DNA of 64,000 nt, taken from the NCBI GenBank assembly GCA_004194705.1, contig SADC01000439.1, positions 310,001 through 374,000 on the forward strand, in the 5' to 3' direction. The position numbers and the translations under genes are program-made. Every line of letters begins with the position of its first letter. The first letter of the stretch is position 1. This DNA comes from Ditylenchus dipsaci (Eukaryota; Nematoda; Chromadorea; Rhabditida; Anguinidae). Positions 24,990 to 36,283 of the stretch are shown here, piece after piece. The notes under the pieces were generated by a model that saw only the letters and a list, made by a program, of their open reading frames with translations, was not told the origin of the DNA and searched no databases.

Positions 24990-25830
24990 TGTCAAATGTC
25001 GCCATTATGATATTGATCAATAAATGTCGGCGTTTGAATAGGAAATTCATGTTTCCTATACCCCTTTTTCAGGTAATTCTGGGGAATTCCGCGGTAAACT
25101 GACTGATTTACTATTTCTCGACAAATTTGACAGCCCTAGTTTAAATTTAAAAAAACTTGATAATTAACAAAAGTTCAGTGACTATGGTGTGTGTTCTAAA
25201 ATTTAGTGGACTGAGTGTTTTAAGATCGAGTTGGTTTAGTGTTCTCAAACCTAGCCAAAAAAATAATATTTTTGCTTGCTTTTGAATTTTTTCATCATTG
25301 GTTGACGTGAGCAGAAAAAATGGCGTAGAGGCGTTAGGGCCTTTTTTTCCACTTTTTGGCGTTCTGCCCTATGTTATATTTTAGCCACTTAGGCCTTATT
25401 TTTTAACTTAGGCTTAGGCTTAGGCTCAGGGTAGGCCAGCGCACGTTAGCCGGGACTAAAAAATGTCTTAAGAACCACAAAATGGCTTTAAAATTTTGCC
25501 TATGTGGCTAAAGTATAACATAGGGCAGAACGCCAAAAAGTGGAAAAAAGGGCCTAAAGGCTACGACCCGAAAAAATTTCTGTCTACTCGATCTTAAAAC
25601 ACATAGCCCACTCAATTTTAGAACACACGCCCTAGTCACTAAGCTTTGGTTGATTCTCAAGTATTTTTTTTTAAATTAGCGTTGTCGAATTCTCTGAGGA
25701 ATTGTAAATCAGTCGATTTATCGCGGAATTACCCGAAATTCTCCAAAAAGGGGAAATAGGAAATATGAATTCCGATGCAAAACGCCGACATTTATTGACG
25801 AATAATATAATGGCGACATTTTGACATAGG
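24989..25830. mobile_element. Foldback element of about 840 bases
   Basis: Outer arms TGTCAAATGTCGCCATTATG and the near complement TAATGGCGACATTTTGACAT. Inner arms include AAATGTCGGCGTTT, GGTAATTCTGGGGAATTCCG and TGTGTTCTAAAATTTAGTGG. A tighter inner hairpin at 25305-25565 has GGCGTTCTGCCCTATGTTAT and its complement. It abuts the element at 24642. Confidence 0.7.
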
Positions 25831-25865
25831 CTCCATATGTGTTTCCGCGGACGCAGAAAAAATTA

Positions 25866-26862
25866 TGCCTTGGTCCCCTCTGTTGTTTTTTCTGAACAAT
25901 TTTTCTTTCTTTCAATGTTTTCGAAAATCATTGATTTGCAACTGAATTAGTTCTGGGACTTGAATTATATGGTATACTAAGGGAAACTTTCAACTAATCC
26001 AATCTTATGCAGTGAAAAGTGTGCTGTTTTTGGTAGCGCAGAGGCCAAACCTGGGCGATATAAGTATCTATGCGATATTAGGTTAATCTCGTTAATGTAT
26101 ATTTCTAACACAATGAGTAAAGTTAAATGATTTTGAGACATTTTAGAAAAGTTTTTTCGATAAAATTAGCTTGGGGACCAAGGCAAAAGCTAAATTTTTC
26201 ACAAAAAATCAACTGGGGGACCAAAGCATATGTTTTTCGGCGCCCGCGTGAACACGTATAGAGCCGTGGAATTCTTCATTTGACAACCCTTTATTAAATG
26301 CTTTTCGGATACCCAGAGGCGTAGCCAGAAAAATCTGACAATGGGCGGGTGCTAAGGCCTTTTTATTTTGTTTTTTTTACATTTTTAGTTTTTATACCTT
26401 TTATCCATCTCGGGCGACTACAGCGGCTTTTTAATTATTCCAGTGAGTACAGTGGACTCTCTTCATAATAACGACCCTCCATGGTGTCCTCGTTCTATAG
26501 TGACCAGCTTGAATCGGTCACCAGGGTGGACACTTTAGACAGAGTTGAATGTGATACTAACTGGTGACAAATAAGTTCTGGGAGAAACTTTAAGCTTTTG
26601 TTTAGAAATAAAATTACAATGAGGAAATAAAAAAAATATTCTAAACGTATCATTTTGTAGCCCTCTTTTTTTGTTTTTCCAAAAAAAATAAGGAGTTGGT
26701 TTAGCATATATCAGAAATGTCAGCATTTGGCTTCAAACACCTGTGAGGTGATTTCACATTTTGCCTTGGTCCCCCTGTGTATTTTTGATTAAAATCCCAT
26801 TTTAAAACAGCAGGGGGAACAAAGACAAATGTGGAAAAAAATTAACAGGGGGACCAAGGTAA
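25866..26862. mobile_element. CCTTGGTCCCC-family copies and partial elements
   Basis: 25866-26232 and 26762-26862 are bounded by GCCTTGGTCCCC and its complement GGGGACCAAGGC or variants. Between them: a hAT-like left end CCAGAGGCGTAGCCAG (26320), a pogo-like left end TA-CAGTGGACTCTCTTCATA (26449), and a piece related to the 61033 hairpin (ACTGGTGACAAATAAGTTC, about 26560). No gene. Confidence 0.55.
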
Positions 26863-27491
26863 AATTTACTACATCTACATCTTTGCTACAGCTACATCTC
26901 ACCACCATAATGTAGTGCAGTTTGAGAGCGACAAAACCTATCTTACAAAATAATTTAAAAAAAATATGAGGGTTGACATATGCCCCAGTTAAAAAATCCA
27001 TTTCTTAAAAAAATGAGTTAAATCCAAAAAGTCGGGGGAGTTTTGAATTTTAGTCATTTTCGAAGAAATTATTATTATTTTTCAATAAGCCTATCTCAAC
27101 CCTCAGAAAATTCTCTCAAAAATTTTTCTAGCATGCCCAACAACAAAGCGAATGTCTATCACCGAAAAAAACAAAAATAGATTTACCAAAGTACATGCAT
27201 TGGTTTAGCATGCGCCCCTCATATGTGCGATTTCTCTTACTTTGGGTGTTCTAACAGACTAGCTAACAGATTTTGCTGTTATTTTGCATTAAAGCATCAA
27301 GAAATGGTCTTTTAAAAGGGATGCTAACGCCTTATCTAGAGTTAATGCAGAGGCACCTACTGCATTATAGGTTAAAGGATTTGATTTCACCCTTAGAAAA
27401 GCAGTGTTCCTTGGGGTTTGCTGTTTAATGTTTCAAGAGTTATAGGCTTTTGATTGGCAAAAATGTGGTCGATCGACCACAAAAAATCGGT
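26863..27491. other. No gene supported
   Basis: AT-rich DNA without recognisable repeats or exons. GGTCGATCGACC palindrome at about 27467. Confidence 0.4.
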
Positions 27492-27903
27492 GCCATGGCA
27501 TTTTCGTCCAAAATCCAGTTCGTCCAAAGTCAGTTCGTCCAAAAGTCAGTTCTTCCAAATTGCAATTCGTCCAAATTTGAGCAAAATGAACTCCGTCAAA
27601 ATATTTATCCATTGATATAATTGATTCACTTACACCTAAGCGCCTATATTTAGGCCGACAAATACTATCACCTGATTGTTTCTTTCTAAGTATCACCTAA
27701 ATACCACGTGTTTTGAACTGCCACCTGAGTACTACGCGGTCTGAAACTATTTGAGAGCTGGAGTTTCTACTATCTAAGTAGCTGTTTTGCTATGAAAAAA
27801 TCATATTTTGTTCAGAACAAGGTTGAGCTAAAATTTTGACTTGAAATTCAAATTGGGACGAATTGACTTTGGATGAACTGAATTTGGACGAAATGCCATG
27901 GCC
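27492..27903. mobile_element. Foldback element, TTCGTCCAAA repeats
   Basis: Ends TGCCATGGCATTTTCGTCCA and GGACGAAATGCCATGGC. Left arm has five copies of AGTTCGTCCAAA variants; the right arm has the complement TTTGGATGAACTGAATTTGG. Non-coding. Confidence 0.75.
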
Positions 27904-28208
27904 CCAAAAATCAGGGCATTTCTGGCCACATTTTGCCAACCTGTTTTTAGCCAAAAAAACGCATTATATATTTGTTAGACAGTGAGATGCTAAACTATCA
28001 AAAGTAACCCATTAGGTGGTGGTTTATATTGGATATTTAAAAGCTGGGTATGTTGCAGTATATTGAAGATATGAATTTTGTCAATTTTGTCATAGAAAAA
28101 TAGTGTTCAAAAGATAATAATATTGTTATGTAATTTACTTCTTTCTCGATTAGTATTTCAACAATGAAATTCAATTGCAAAACTATTTTACTTTTCTTTA
28201 TAATACAG

Positions 28209-28248
28209 CTACTACTTGTAATACTTGTAAAAAGCGCTCCCAAATCAG
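28209..28248 (+). CDS. Candidate hydrophobic 5' exon (signal-peptide-like)
   Basis: Acceptor TTTAATACAG and donor GTTGGT bound a 40-base exon reading LLLVILVKSAPKSG and ending in phase 1. The hydrophobic run followed by SAP looks like the end of a signal peptide. Phase 1 fits every symmetric exon of the downstream locus and the terminal exon at 31073. The first coding exon with the ATG was not found; the nearby ATG at 28166 is in a different frame and gives no hydrophobic core beyond ILLFF. Confidence 0.3.
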
Positions 28249-28408
28249 GTTGGTTATCAGTCTTATCTCAATTAAATGTTTCTCGAAATTGTTCAACAAT
28301 TTTCATCGTTTTTTTTAATTTTGGCTAATACTGGTATGAGTATTATTTCAAGAGCACCAGACAAGTTTCAACCACCATGCTTGCCTAAACAGTAACATAT
28401 GACTCACC

Positions 28409-29005
28409 AACAGTGGTGTGCTGGCACCGGTGCGAAAAATTTTGAAAGCTAATGCTGGTCCAGGTGTCGGTGCGGATGTTCCCATATTTAGATCACTGCT
28501 CTTACCAATTTTAGTAATCGCCTTATTAAATTTAATTACACACTATATAAAAAGCACTTACACCTAAAAGTACCTAAAAGAATTGAAATTGTTTGAAAAT
28601 CAGCTCTATTTTATAACCTGATTTCCCCCTCCCCCCTTTATTTTCTTACACTAGGTTGCATGAAATTCGACAATTTAAATTATCTTTATATTTTAATTTA
28701 ACCAACTATACTTTTTGTACTTTTTATAACTATACTTAAGTAAAAAGGGGTTCTAGTGGACTATCTGGTGCCATTTTCGCCTTGGTCCCCTGTTGATTTT
28801 CAGCAAATGATTTACTACTTTGTTTTCAGTTCTTTGATTCCTGGATAGGATGATTACCGTGATATGGTGGTTAAGGTGATCATTCAACCATAATCACATT
28901 TACCATCACGATCATCTTAAACGCCATAATCACATTAAAAATCAACAGGAGGGACCATAACATCTCACACAAAAATCAATAGGGGACCAATTCAATAGGG
29001 GACCA
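28409..29005. mobile_element. CAGTGGTG-type MITE and CCTTGGTCCCC-family copy
   Basis: 28409-28501 has GCACCGGTGCG and GGTGTCGGTGCGGATGTTCC between CAGTGGTG and ATCACTG; sister at 37073-37176. 28778-28991 is bounded by CGCCTTGGTCCCCTGTTGAT and the complement, with ACCATAATCACATTTACCAT in the centre. No gene. Confidence 0.6.
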
Positions 29006-30299
29006 AACCCAAATGGCACAGAATAGTCCACTAAAACTTAAAAAAGGCTTGTGTATAGATCCACCCCCCCCGCCCCGCACGCAGAGTGCTCGGATGGAGG
29101 AGATAACTTCATATTCGTCTTTTTCGAACTCGATTTCATGAGCAAGCCAGTTTTTTTTGATCCCGAGAAAAAAGTTTTTTTGAACCACAGCGGGTATCAT
29201 GGTTTTTAGCCAAAATTTGAAAAATATAAATTGGCGTCTGTTGAATTTAAAAGGAATAAGGGCTGTATTAGGAGGGGAAGGGAATAAAAAGGGGCCACTA
29301 ATCACACAGGGCCCACTAACAAGAAGATGTTGAACATAGTTTTGAATACTGGCCTACCGCATAAAGAAGCTCTGGTATGCATACATTTTTATGCATCCAG
29401 AGTCACTTTCGAGTGATTTGTGTGTATGGTAAGGTATGTGGGTGTGCGCATCTCAACTCCCCATGCGCCCTCGAATCATAAAATGCATATAGAGTCTCAA
29501 TGCAAAAAAAAAATTCATTCCTTGATAATGAATAAAAAATTTAAGCAAAAATAAGAATCTTAAAGAAACTGAGATACAAACGAAAGATGCAGGTATTTTT
29601 TCTTAAAATATTGGGATGGGGAGTATATATGGAATCATCATTAAAAATGGTTTTTCATACAAACTTTCTGATTATTTTTATTTTTAATTTGTCAGAAATA
29701 AATTGATGCCTTTTCCTGGCCTTTATAGCGAGCTATCATTAGTTTATTAATGATAGAAATGAAGGTAGATATAAAAAAACAGAAAATTTTTACTTGTGCT
29801 AGACTTCGTGATCCTCATAGTTCGATTTCATCCTCTCTATTGACTGGTAATTAAACAGCTCATCGTGCATAATAATCGATCAATAATTACAAATGGTTTT
29901 TTTTTTGTTTTGCGCTCATTGTCTTTTAAATTTGTTCAAAATGCAGAACCATTCACTAGTCGAACCCAACGTTGCTTGACATAGCCAGATCGGACAATTT
30001 ATCCGTCTTTCACTGCACCACAACTACTTATGAGATATTAAATTTTAACTTGGACTAAGACATGAAATTAAATTTTCAATGCAAACAAAAAATTCAATTT
30101 TATTGGTCTCGATGATAAAAAGTGTCCCCGCCAATTCAAATTTCGGAAATGTCGCTGCCTTCAAAAACCATGGACCTTTAATAGTTTTGATCTAACCATG
30201 TTCCCGAAGAAATTTACTTTGCAATGTACTCGTTTTAGCTAATCCGTACATCAGTAGTACGAATAGATAGAGATCTAAAAATAAAAAAGTCAGTAAAGG
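29006..30299. other. Repeat fragment, otherwise no gene supported
   Basis: 29325-29500 copies part of the 12481-12950 repeat (GAACATAGTTTTGAATACTG, CGAGTGATTTGTGTG, GGTGTGCGCATCTCAACTCC). The rest is AT-rich without a supported exon. Confidence 0.45.
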
Positions 30300-30303
30300 T
30301 TAA

Positions 30304-30605
30304 GAAATTATGAGAAAAATCTTTGTGTTTTGGTGTTCGCCAAAGAAAATTCCATGAAAGAATCTAAATGTCGGTCTCTTCTTGCAACCTCGAAAATTAG
30401 AACAGCGCCCCAAGCGATAGCCTTGCCCTCCACAGATGATCGAGTGCCTATTTTATTATGGAACATTATTGGCTTTGAGCAACCAGGGCACATGCGAGTA
30501 GAATGAAGAAGTCCTATTTTTGAAGACAACAGATGAATTCATCGTCGTTTAAAGTTTCAAGCAAGCGGAAGACCAACCACAAATTGAGACCTTTTAGGCA
30601 GTCCA
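30304..30605 (-). pseudogene. ISXO2/Merlin-like transposase N-terminus, broken
   Basis: KIGLLHSTRMCPGCSKPIMF followed by KAIAWG resembles the zinc-ribbon start of ISXO2-like DDE transposases (CPxCGxxM...W+C), the domain of Merlin/IS1016-type elements. Upstream in a neighbouring frame is MDCLKGLNLWLVFRLLETLN then DDEFICC, the usual short helical lead-in. A one-base frame change or short intron separates the two. RRDRHLDSFMEFSLANTK could be the next segment. The catalytic core is not seen. Confidence 0.45.
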
Positions 30606-30892
30606 TCGATCTAAGGAAAAAAGAAAGCGTAAAAATAAAAAAGCGGACTGTTTTTTAAACACCCGTGTATATAATTTTGAGGCATACATTCCGAAGAAGT
30701 TCTCCCCATTGCAGTACTTTTTTTCTTTAAGTTCATAAGTATGAAAAAAATTTGATAGGATTTGATTAAATAACCTTTACTTTGTTTGTTCTGTATCTTT
30801 TGAATTTTCAGAGTAATAGGAAGAGCTATTAATAGCATAATTGGAATCTACTTCAGCAGTTTTGAGTACGTCACATCATTTTTTCAACTAAG

Positions 30893-31191
30893 CGCTTATG
30901 AAAAAAAACATTTAGATGTGTATGATTTTGATAAATTAAGGACAATATTGTCTAAGATCAGAAAAACTGTGATGACAGAATGTGGTGAAATTACGCCAGA
31001 GAAACAAAAGAATTAAAAAATGGTAAAAAATAATATATTAATCTAGAACATCTTAAGCAAGCATAAATTTAGGCAATTTTCAAAGAAATCTAGAGATTTA
31101 CTTAATAGATCAAATGCTCAATTCAGACATAAATCAACAGAATAGTTTGATTTTAGATGCCGATATTATCATAAAAATACTAAAATATTAA
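30893..31191 (+). CDS. Candidate coding exons of unknown function
   Basis: 30893-31016 after a CTAAG acceptor reads YEKKHLDVYDFDKLRTILSK then IRKTVMTECGEI and stops. 31073-31191 after TTTAG starts in phase 1 and reads NFQRNLEIYLIDQMLNSDIN then QQNSLILDADIIIKILKY and stops. A possible 51-base intron lies between but the frames do not join. 31073-31191 could instead be a terminal exon of the 28209 exon, whose phase it fits. Lys/Ile-rich, no known domain. Confidence 0.3.
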
Positions 31192-31307
31192 GGTCGGCAG
31201 GAGAAAGAAGTTGCTTACTATATGCTCAAATACAATTTGGCGGAAACAATCACTCATTTTACAAAAGGTATGAGTAGGTTGTTGAAGCAACATAATCAGC
31301 TTTTTAA

Positions 31308-31585
31308 TACAGTCAACCATCGATACAACGATACAGTCGAACCTCCCAATAACGATCACCCCCATTAACGATGGCTTGACTTTACTTGAACCCCGTGATC
31401 GTTATTGGAGGTTCGACTGTACCTCGATATAACGATACCCTCGATATTACGACACCTCAAAATTGACCAATTGGTTAGCTTTGACTGAAACTCAGTCAAA
31501 TGAACCTTCGATACAACGATTCCCTCGATATAACGATATTCTAAGGCCGGTCCCGTGGGTATCGTTGTATCGAGGGCTGACTGTA
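31308..31585. mobile_element. Pogo-like element, word GATATAACGATACC, with nested insertion
   Basis: TA-flanked. Left CAGTCAACCATCGATACAACGA; right TCGTTGTATCGAGGGCTGACTG (in parts: TCGTTGTATCGAGG, GCTGACTG). Internal repeats CTCGATATAACGATA. Interrupted by the element at 31332-31421. Confidence 0.8.
31332..31421. mobile_element. 90-base pogo-like MITE, word AATAACGATCACC
   Basis: TA-flanked. CAGTCGAACCTCCCAATAAC at the left, GTTATTGGAGGTTCGACTG at the right. Sits inside its relative at 31308-31585. Larger sister at 40209-40363. Confidence 0.85.
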
Positions 31586-31620
31586 CAGTTGTTGAAAATT
31601 TTTTGTGGCAAAATTCAAAT

Positions 31621-33070
31621 TACAGTCGATTTTACGTACCCACAAAAAAGTTCGTTCCCCAGCTGGGTCCGACACTTTTTTAGCCCAGTTTTTAAAGTGT
31701 TTCGTCGGTTCTCATTCGTCAGTCTAGTCCCAAATATTACAAGGATTAGGATTTTGCCGATCGTTTTGATAAATGATATAGTTTTCGCCATTTTGACCCA
31801 CAACTCTCGATAGTAAGTATACCTAAATTTCAGTTTTTTAGAAACAGCTACCTAAAATATATGTTCTAAGATACCTACAATACATTTTTTGCTGCTGCTC
31901 GGTATATTTATTAAAAAATTGCTCCTGCTTTTGCTCGGATCAGAGCAGAGAAAGAGTAAGAGCAGTCAAATTTTTAGTTAAAAACATGTTGTTAAGAAAT
32001 TGTAAAATATCTCTAAATTTATTGCCGTCCCAAAATCCTCGACTTTATTTTACATGTCATTATATTTTCTCTCTTTTTGTGTAAAATAGTAAATAAATTA
32101 AGGCGAAACACATGATGAGAAAGAAATTTTTTTTAAACATATACATGCGATAAGAAAAACTGCAGAATTTTTAACAAGTAAGTTAACCTTTTTAATGAAA
32201 TATATTTATAACTAGGGTCTGCAGGCGCTTATCGGCGCCTATGCCGTGCGGGAACATTAGTTATTCGGGCACTATTCCTGTGGTTCGGGAACATTAGTGG
32301 TTGATGTACATTAGTAGTTCGGGTAGATTAATCGTCAAGTGTATTAATGGTTAGGGTAGATCATTTACCCTACCTGAGAACCTAAATACTCTACCTAGCC
32401 GACCCTCGCCTAACCCTTGCTTATGTTCGCTCACTCTTGCCTATCCTCGCCTATCTCGCCTACCCTCGCCTATTACGCCTACTGTAACGTACACCTGACC
32501 TGGTCCCCAGAGTGTGCGTTATATCAAAGTTTGACTGTAGAGATTACACCTGAACACTTAACTATCCTATCTGGCTACCTACCCACCTAACTGGCCATTT
32601 ACCTACCCTACGGCATAAAAGGCATTCGCAGAAAAGTGGGCTTGAACACAAAAACCCACCTTAAATTTCGATTTAACGACCCCCACCTCAAGTTTGCTTA
32701 ACCCATTTTCGTTTTAACCCCATTTTCGAAATACTTTATCGATTCTAATTTGACAGACTGGTCGCAAATATTGTAAGGATTTCAATTCTGCCGATCGTTT
32801 TCAAAAACCTATAGTCTTTGCTTCAAAAAATTCAAACCTCGATTTAAACGACCCTCTAATTTTTAAAAGGAAAGTCGTTAAATCGAGGTTTTGCTTTTTT
32901 TAACTTTAGGCTTTTAAAAAACAATCGGCAAAATCGAAATCCTTACGAAATTCTAAACCAGACTGTCAAAAAGAATCGATAAAAAATTTCGAAAATGGTG
33001 AAAAAAAAGTGGCGGACCCTAAGTGGGAACGAACTTGAGGTGGGGGTCGTTTAATCGAGGTTTGACTGTT
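31621..33070. mobile_element. Cluster of pogo-like fragments
   Basis: 31621-31815: left half of a GTTCGTTCCC..GGGTCCGACAC element. 32487-32538: right end GTTATATCAAAGTTTGACTG. 32671-33070: foldback with TTCGATTTAACGACCCCCAC at the left and GTCGTTTAATCGAGGTTTGA at the right; sister 61866-62295. Between them: CTCGCCTACCCTCGCCTAT runs (32440-32480) and a CAGGCGCTTATCGGCGCC scrap (32224). No gene. Confidence 0.65.
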
Positions 33071-33842
33071 GCTCAAAAAACCCATCGAGAACTTTTTTTG
33101 TCAACTTCTTTGTTACATCATTTTACTTTATCAATAGTTGACCTTCGGGACATGAAAGTACACGAATCTGAGCAAGACTTGGAAAAAAAATAGAGAGAGA
33201 TATTCTAGCTTGAAGCTTGAAAAATTAAGGGGATAAAAAAAGTAAGCCTAGTTGAACGTAAATTATCATGCCTGCACCGAATAGATGATCAGAGTATCCT
33301 TTTGTTTACACTATTATATGATTTCAAATGTTCAGAAGTCTTTTTGTCTTTTTTCAAAAAAAAATCGAACTGAAAATATGATCATGTTCAGCGAAAATTT
33401 CTGTGTTCAAAGTCCGAGGATTACCATATATGCTCTGCTTCACGGACAGCCTTTGATAGACAAGCAGCCTCAAGAACCTATATCTTAGCCCCGAAAAAAA
33501 ATTTTGCAAATCTGTTTTTGCCTTTTCTTATCAGCACTAGGGCTCCTAATTCCACTTTTCAAATTTTGGTTGAGCCCTCGAAAATCTCAAAAATTTCCCG
33601 ACTTGTCAGGGCTGAAAAATACACGGGCATGCCCGTCTAATCGATCAAATACGGTATTCACGACCAGCATATTGTTAAAGTCATTGTCTGCATAAATTAA
33701 TTTGAATTTGAGAGCTATCTGGCACCTATAACTGCTTCGAAAAAATCATAATCTAATAGCCTTACAAACAATAAATCAAAACTCCAAAAAACATATCTTT
33801 ATTTGAAGTTAATATTTTTTGTTACTCAAATCAATTTTTAAG
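33071..33842. other. No gene; right half of a CCGTATT-group element
   Basis: 33600-33656 carries ACGGGCATGCCCGTCTAAT and ends AAATACGG-TA, the right end of a CCGTATT-group element whose left end is not clear. The remainder has no supported exon. Confidence 0.45.
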
Positions 33843-33919
33843 GTACTTTGCCACAGCTTGAGGCTGCTACTCGAGAACTTTGCAACACTATTCTAGCATT
33901 CAAGCTATCAAAGAAACAA
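33843..33919 (+). CDS. Candidate exon of the 28209-46672 locus
   Basis: Acceptor TTTTTAAG, donor GTAAGT. Entering in phase 1 (as the 28209 exon allows) it reads TLPQLEAATRELCNTILAFK then LSKKQ, an amphipathic helix; the other two frames stop. It leaves in phase 0, so it cannot join the 36284 exon directly. Confidence 0.4.
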
Positions 33920-34024
33920 GTAAGTCTGATTCTACAATAATTGTTTTTCAAACCATATCTTTTTGAACTTAAGAATGCTTAAGCATATTTACAGTCAAAC
34001 CTCTTTATAACAGACCCCCTTGGA

Positions 34025-34410
34025 CTAGTGATATGTAAATCTCTGGCTCTCGCTCTGTCTCTGCTCTGGATCCGAGCAGGAGCCAGAGCTGGAGCAAATT
34101 TTTCAAAATTAAGAGCCAGAGCAAAAGCCGGAGCGAATTTTTTTAAACTCGAGAGCCCGGAGCTAAATCCGAAGCAAATTTTTTCAAATAAAGAGCTCGG
34201 AGCTATATTTAGAGAAAATTCAAATTATATATTCATATTTTATAGTTAATTAAGTATATACGCCTAATTTTCTGGCTCTGGCTTTCGCTCGGAGCCAGTC
34301 GGAGCAAATTTTTGAAGAAGTGAGAGCCCGGAGCAAGAGCAGGAGCAAATCTTTTCAAACTAAGATTTAAGAGCCAGAGCCGGAACGAAAAATCGCAAAA
34401 AATTTATCAC
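34025..34410. repeat. GGAGCAAATTTTT/CTGGCTCTCGCTC repeat element
   Basis: Many copies of AGAGCCAGAGC and CCGGAGCAAATTTTT on both strands between AGTGATATG and TTTATCACT, which may be its ends. A shorter relative is at 31888-31975. Non-coding. Confidence 0.5.
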
Positions 34411-34639
34411 TGCTTGAGACCGAGCATAGGGTATGTTAAATCGAGGAGTATGTTATATCGGGGGTTAATTTGACGGAGTTTTTTATTGAAGAGACTGGCT
34501 TTAGAGGTATGTTATTCAAGGGGTATTATTATAACGAGATCCCACTGTGACGGTACTTATTCGGTTTTTACTTCCCCCATTTTCCTCTTCCATGAATACT
34601 TATTCCCGTGATCTGATTTTTCAAAATATAGGTTTAATA

Positions 34640-34925
34640 TACAGTCGACTTTCGATTTAACATACAGTCGAGTCTCGATTTAACCTACCCCAATTTAACG
34701 TACCCTTCGATTTAACGTACCCCTAGGGCCAGTCCCTCCAATAATAAACTCCGTCAAATTTACCCCCGATATAACGTACCCCTCGATTTAACGTACCCCT
34801 AGGGCCGGTCCCCAGGGGTACGTTAAATCGAGACTCGACTGTACACCCTGGGGACCGACCCATCCGTATGTTAAATCGGGGGTGTATGTTAAACCGACCG
34901 TATGTTAAATCGAGAGTCGACTGTA
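34640..34925. mobile_element. Pogo-like element with a nested sister, word GATTTAACGTACC
   Basis: Outer TA-flanked ends CAGTCGACTTTCGATTTAAC and TTAAATCGAGAGTCGACTG. Inside, 34663-34843 is a complete TA-flanked element with CAG-TCGAGTCTCGATTTAACC and TTAAATCGAGACTCGACTG. Both use the same word, differing by a few bases, so one member inserted into another. Confidence 0.85.
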
Positions 34926-34984
34926 CTTCTTCTATTTCTATACGATGATCATCAAATGATCATCTTAACTTAATCAGCTTTGAA

Positions 34985-35480
34985 AAAAACAACCTTGTCC
35001 TTGAATAACGTAAAAGCCCAAGTTCAGCTCCCACCCCAAGAGTATGAGTTCTCGAGCCGTAAAACAGGGTGGTGCATATTCAGAAAAGCCCGATTCCTTG
35101 CAATGTGGAGTGTGCTGATTTTTCGCCGCGAAGCGGCGAAAAGCGGCGCAACATCCCAACTCATACCCCTCGATTTTAAAACTCTTCGGAGGGGTGTACT
35201 TCATGCGCTGTCGTTAAATTCAAACGAGCATGGCGCCGTGTGCACCCCCTCCCCTCCAAAGAATATAAATTCTCTAGCCGTAGAACAGGGTGGTGCATAT
35301 TCAGAAGAACCCGATTCCTTGCAATAGGGAGTATGATGATATTTCGCCGGGAAGCGGCAAAACACCCTCGTGTTTTGACAAAAAAAAACTAAAAAAATAA
35401 GCGCAACACCCCTAATTCATAACCCTCGATATTAATACTCTTTGGAGGGGGTACAATTGGTATGCTAGGCCGGATCACAC
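34985..35480. repeat. Two tandem copies of a GCGAAGCGG repeat
   Basis: Landmarks AACAGGGTGGTGCATATTCA, CCGATTCCTTGCAAT and CGCCGCGAAGCGG or CGCCGGGAAGCGG occur at about 35060-35135 and 35285-35350. A third, diverged copy is at 41555-41700. Non-coding; open frames across it are chance. Confidence 0.6.
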
Positions 35481-35749
35481 TATATCAATGTGACAGAAAA
35501 GCGGTTTAAACCACTCCTAAGGCTTTTCGCGCCCTAAAAACACGTTTTCCATCGTTTTCGCGGCCTCAAATTGCTTAGGAGCAGTTGAAACCGCTTTTCT
35601 GGCACATCGATACATACATTAAGCCGTATATTGTCCTAGAAAAGGTCTCCATCCTATTAAACGGTTCGTCTTCTTGCTATCAAGGCTTGTGTTTAGGCGG
35701 AGGCTAGGACAGTATGGTTAGTAGGTACTAAAATATATTTTTTCAACGG

Positions 35750-36090
35750 GTTATATTTGAAATTGGCCATAGAATAATGAATTTTGGCCATAGAATGTTT
35801 AATTTTGGCCATAGATATTTTGGCCATAAATTATTGAATTTTGGCCATAGAATATTGAAAAATGGCAATAGATTTCTGAAAATTGGCCATAGATTTGTGA
35901 ATTTTAGCCATACTCGCTCGAAATCATGTTTCAACCACTTTTTAAGATGCTCTTGGACCTGAAACATCCTGAAAAGATGTTTTAAGCGTGTCGATGACAA
36001 TTTTCCGAGAATTTGGCCCATCACATTATGGCCAACACAAATCTATGGCCAAAATGCAGCATTCTATGGCCAAAATTAAATACCACCCTT
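35750..36090. mobile_element. Foldback element, TTTTGGCCATAGA arrays
   Basis: Left side has eight copies of AATTTTGGCCATAGA variants; right side (36025-36080) has the complement TCTATGGCCAAAATT. A tandem-array inverted end like that of the MULE at 7210. The minus-strand open frame with repeated LWPKF is the array read through, not a protein gene. Confidence 0.6.
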
Positions 36091-36283
36091 TTTCAACTAC
36101 CAAAAACTAAGAAAATTTACAGCTATTTTCAAATTAAAAATTTTCAAAACAGTATTTATTCTAAGGAGGGATACCAATAGGGAAATTATTAAGGAAAAGC
36201 TTGAAGTTAAATTTCAGAGTTTGAAAAAAATTATCTTTATCGTTTATGTCATAATTTTATGCTCTAAACTTTCTTAATTTAAG

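Noticed and set aside
28166..28248. Signal peptide starting at the ATG of 28166
   Set aside because: That frame loses its hydrophobic run after ILLFF; the hydrophobic LLLVILV stretch is in another frame and better explained as an exon starting at 28209.
35743..36024. 93-residue minus-strand frame with repeated LWPKF peptides
   Set aside because: It is the TTTTGGCCATAGA tandem array of a foldback element read through; not a repeat protein.
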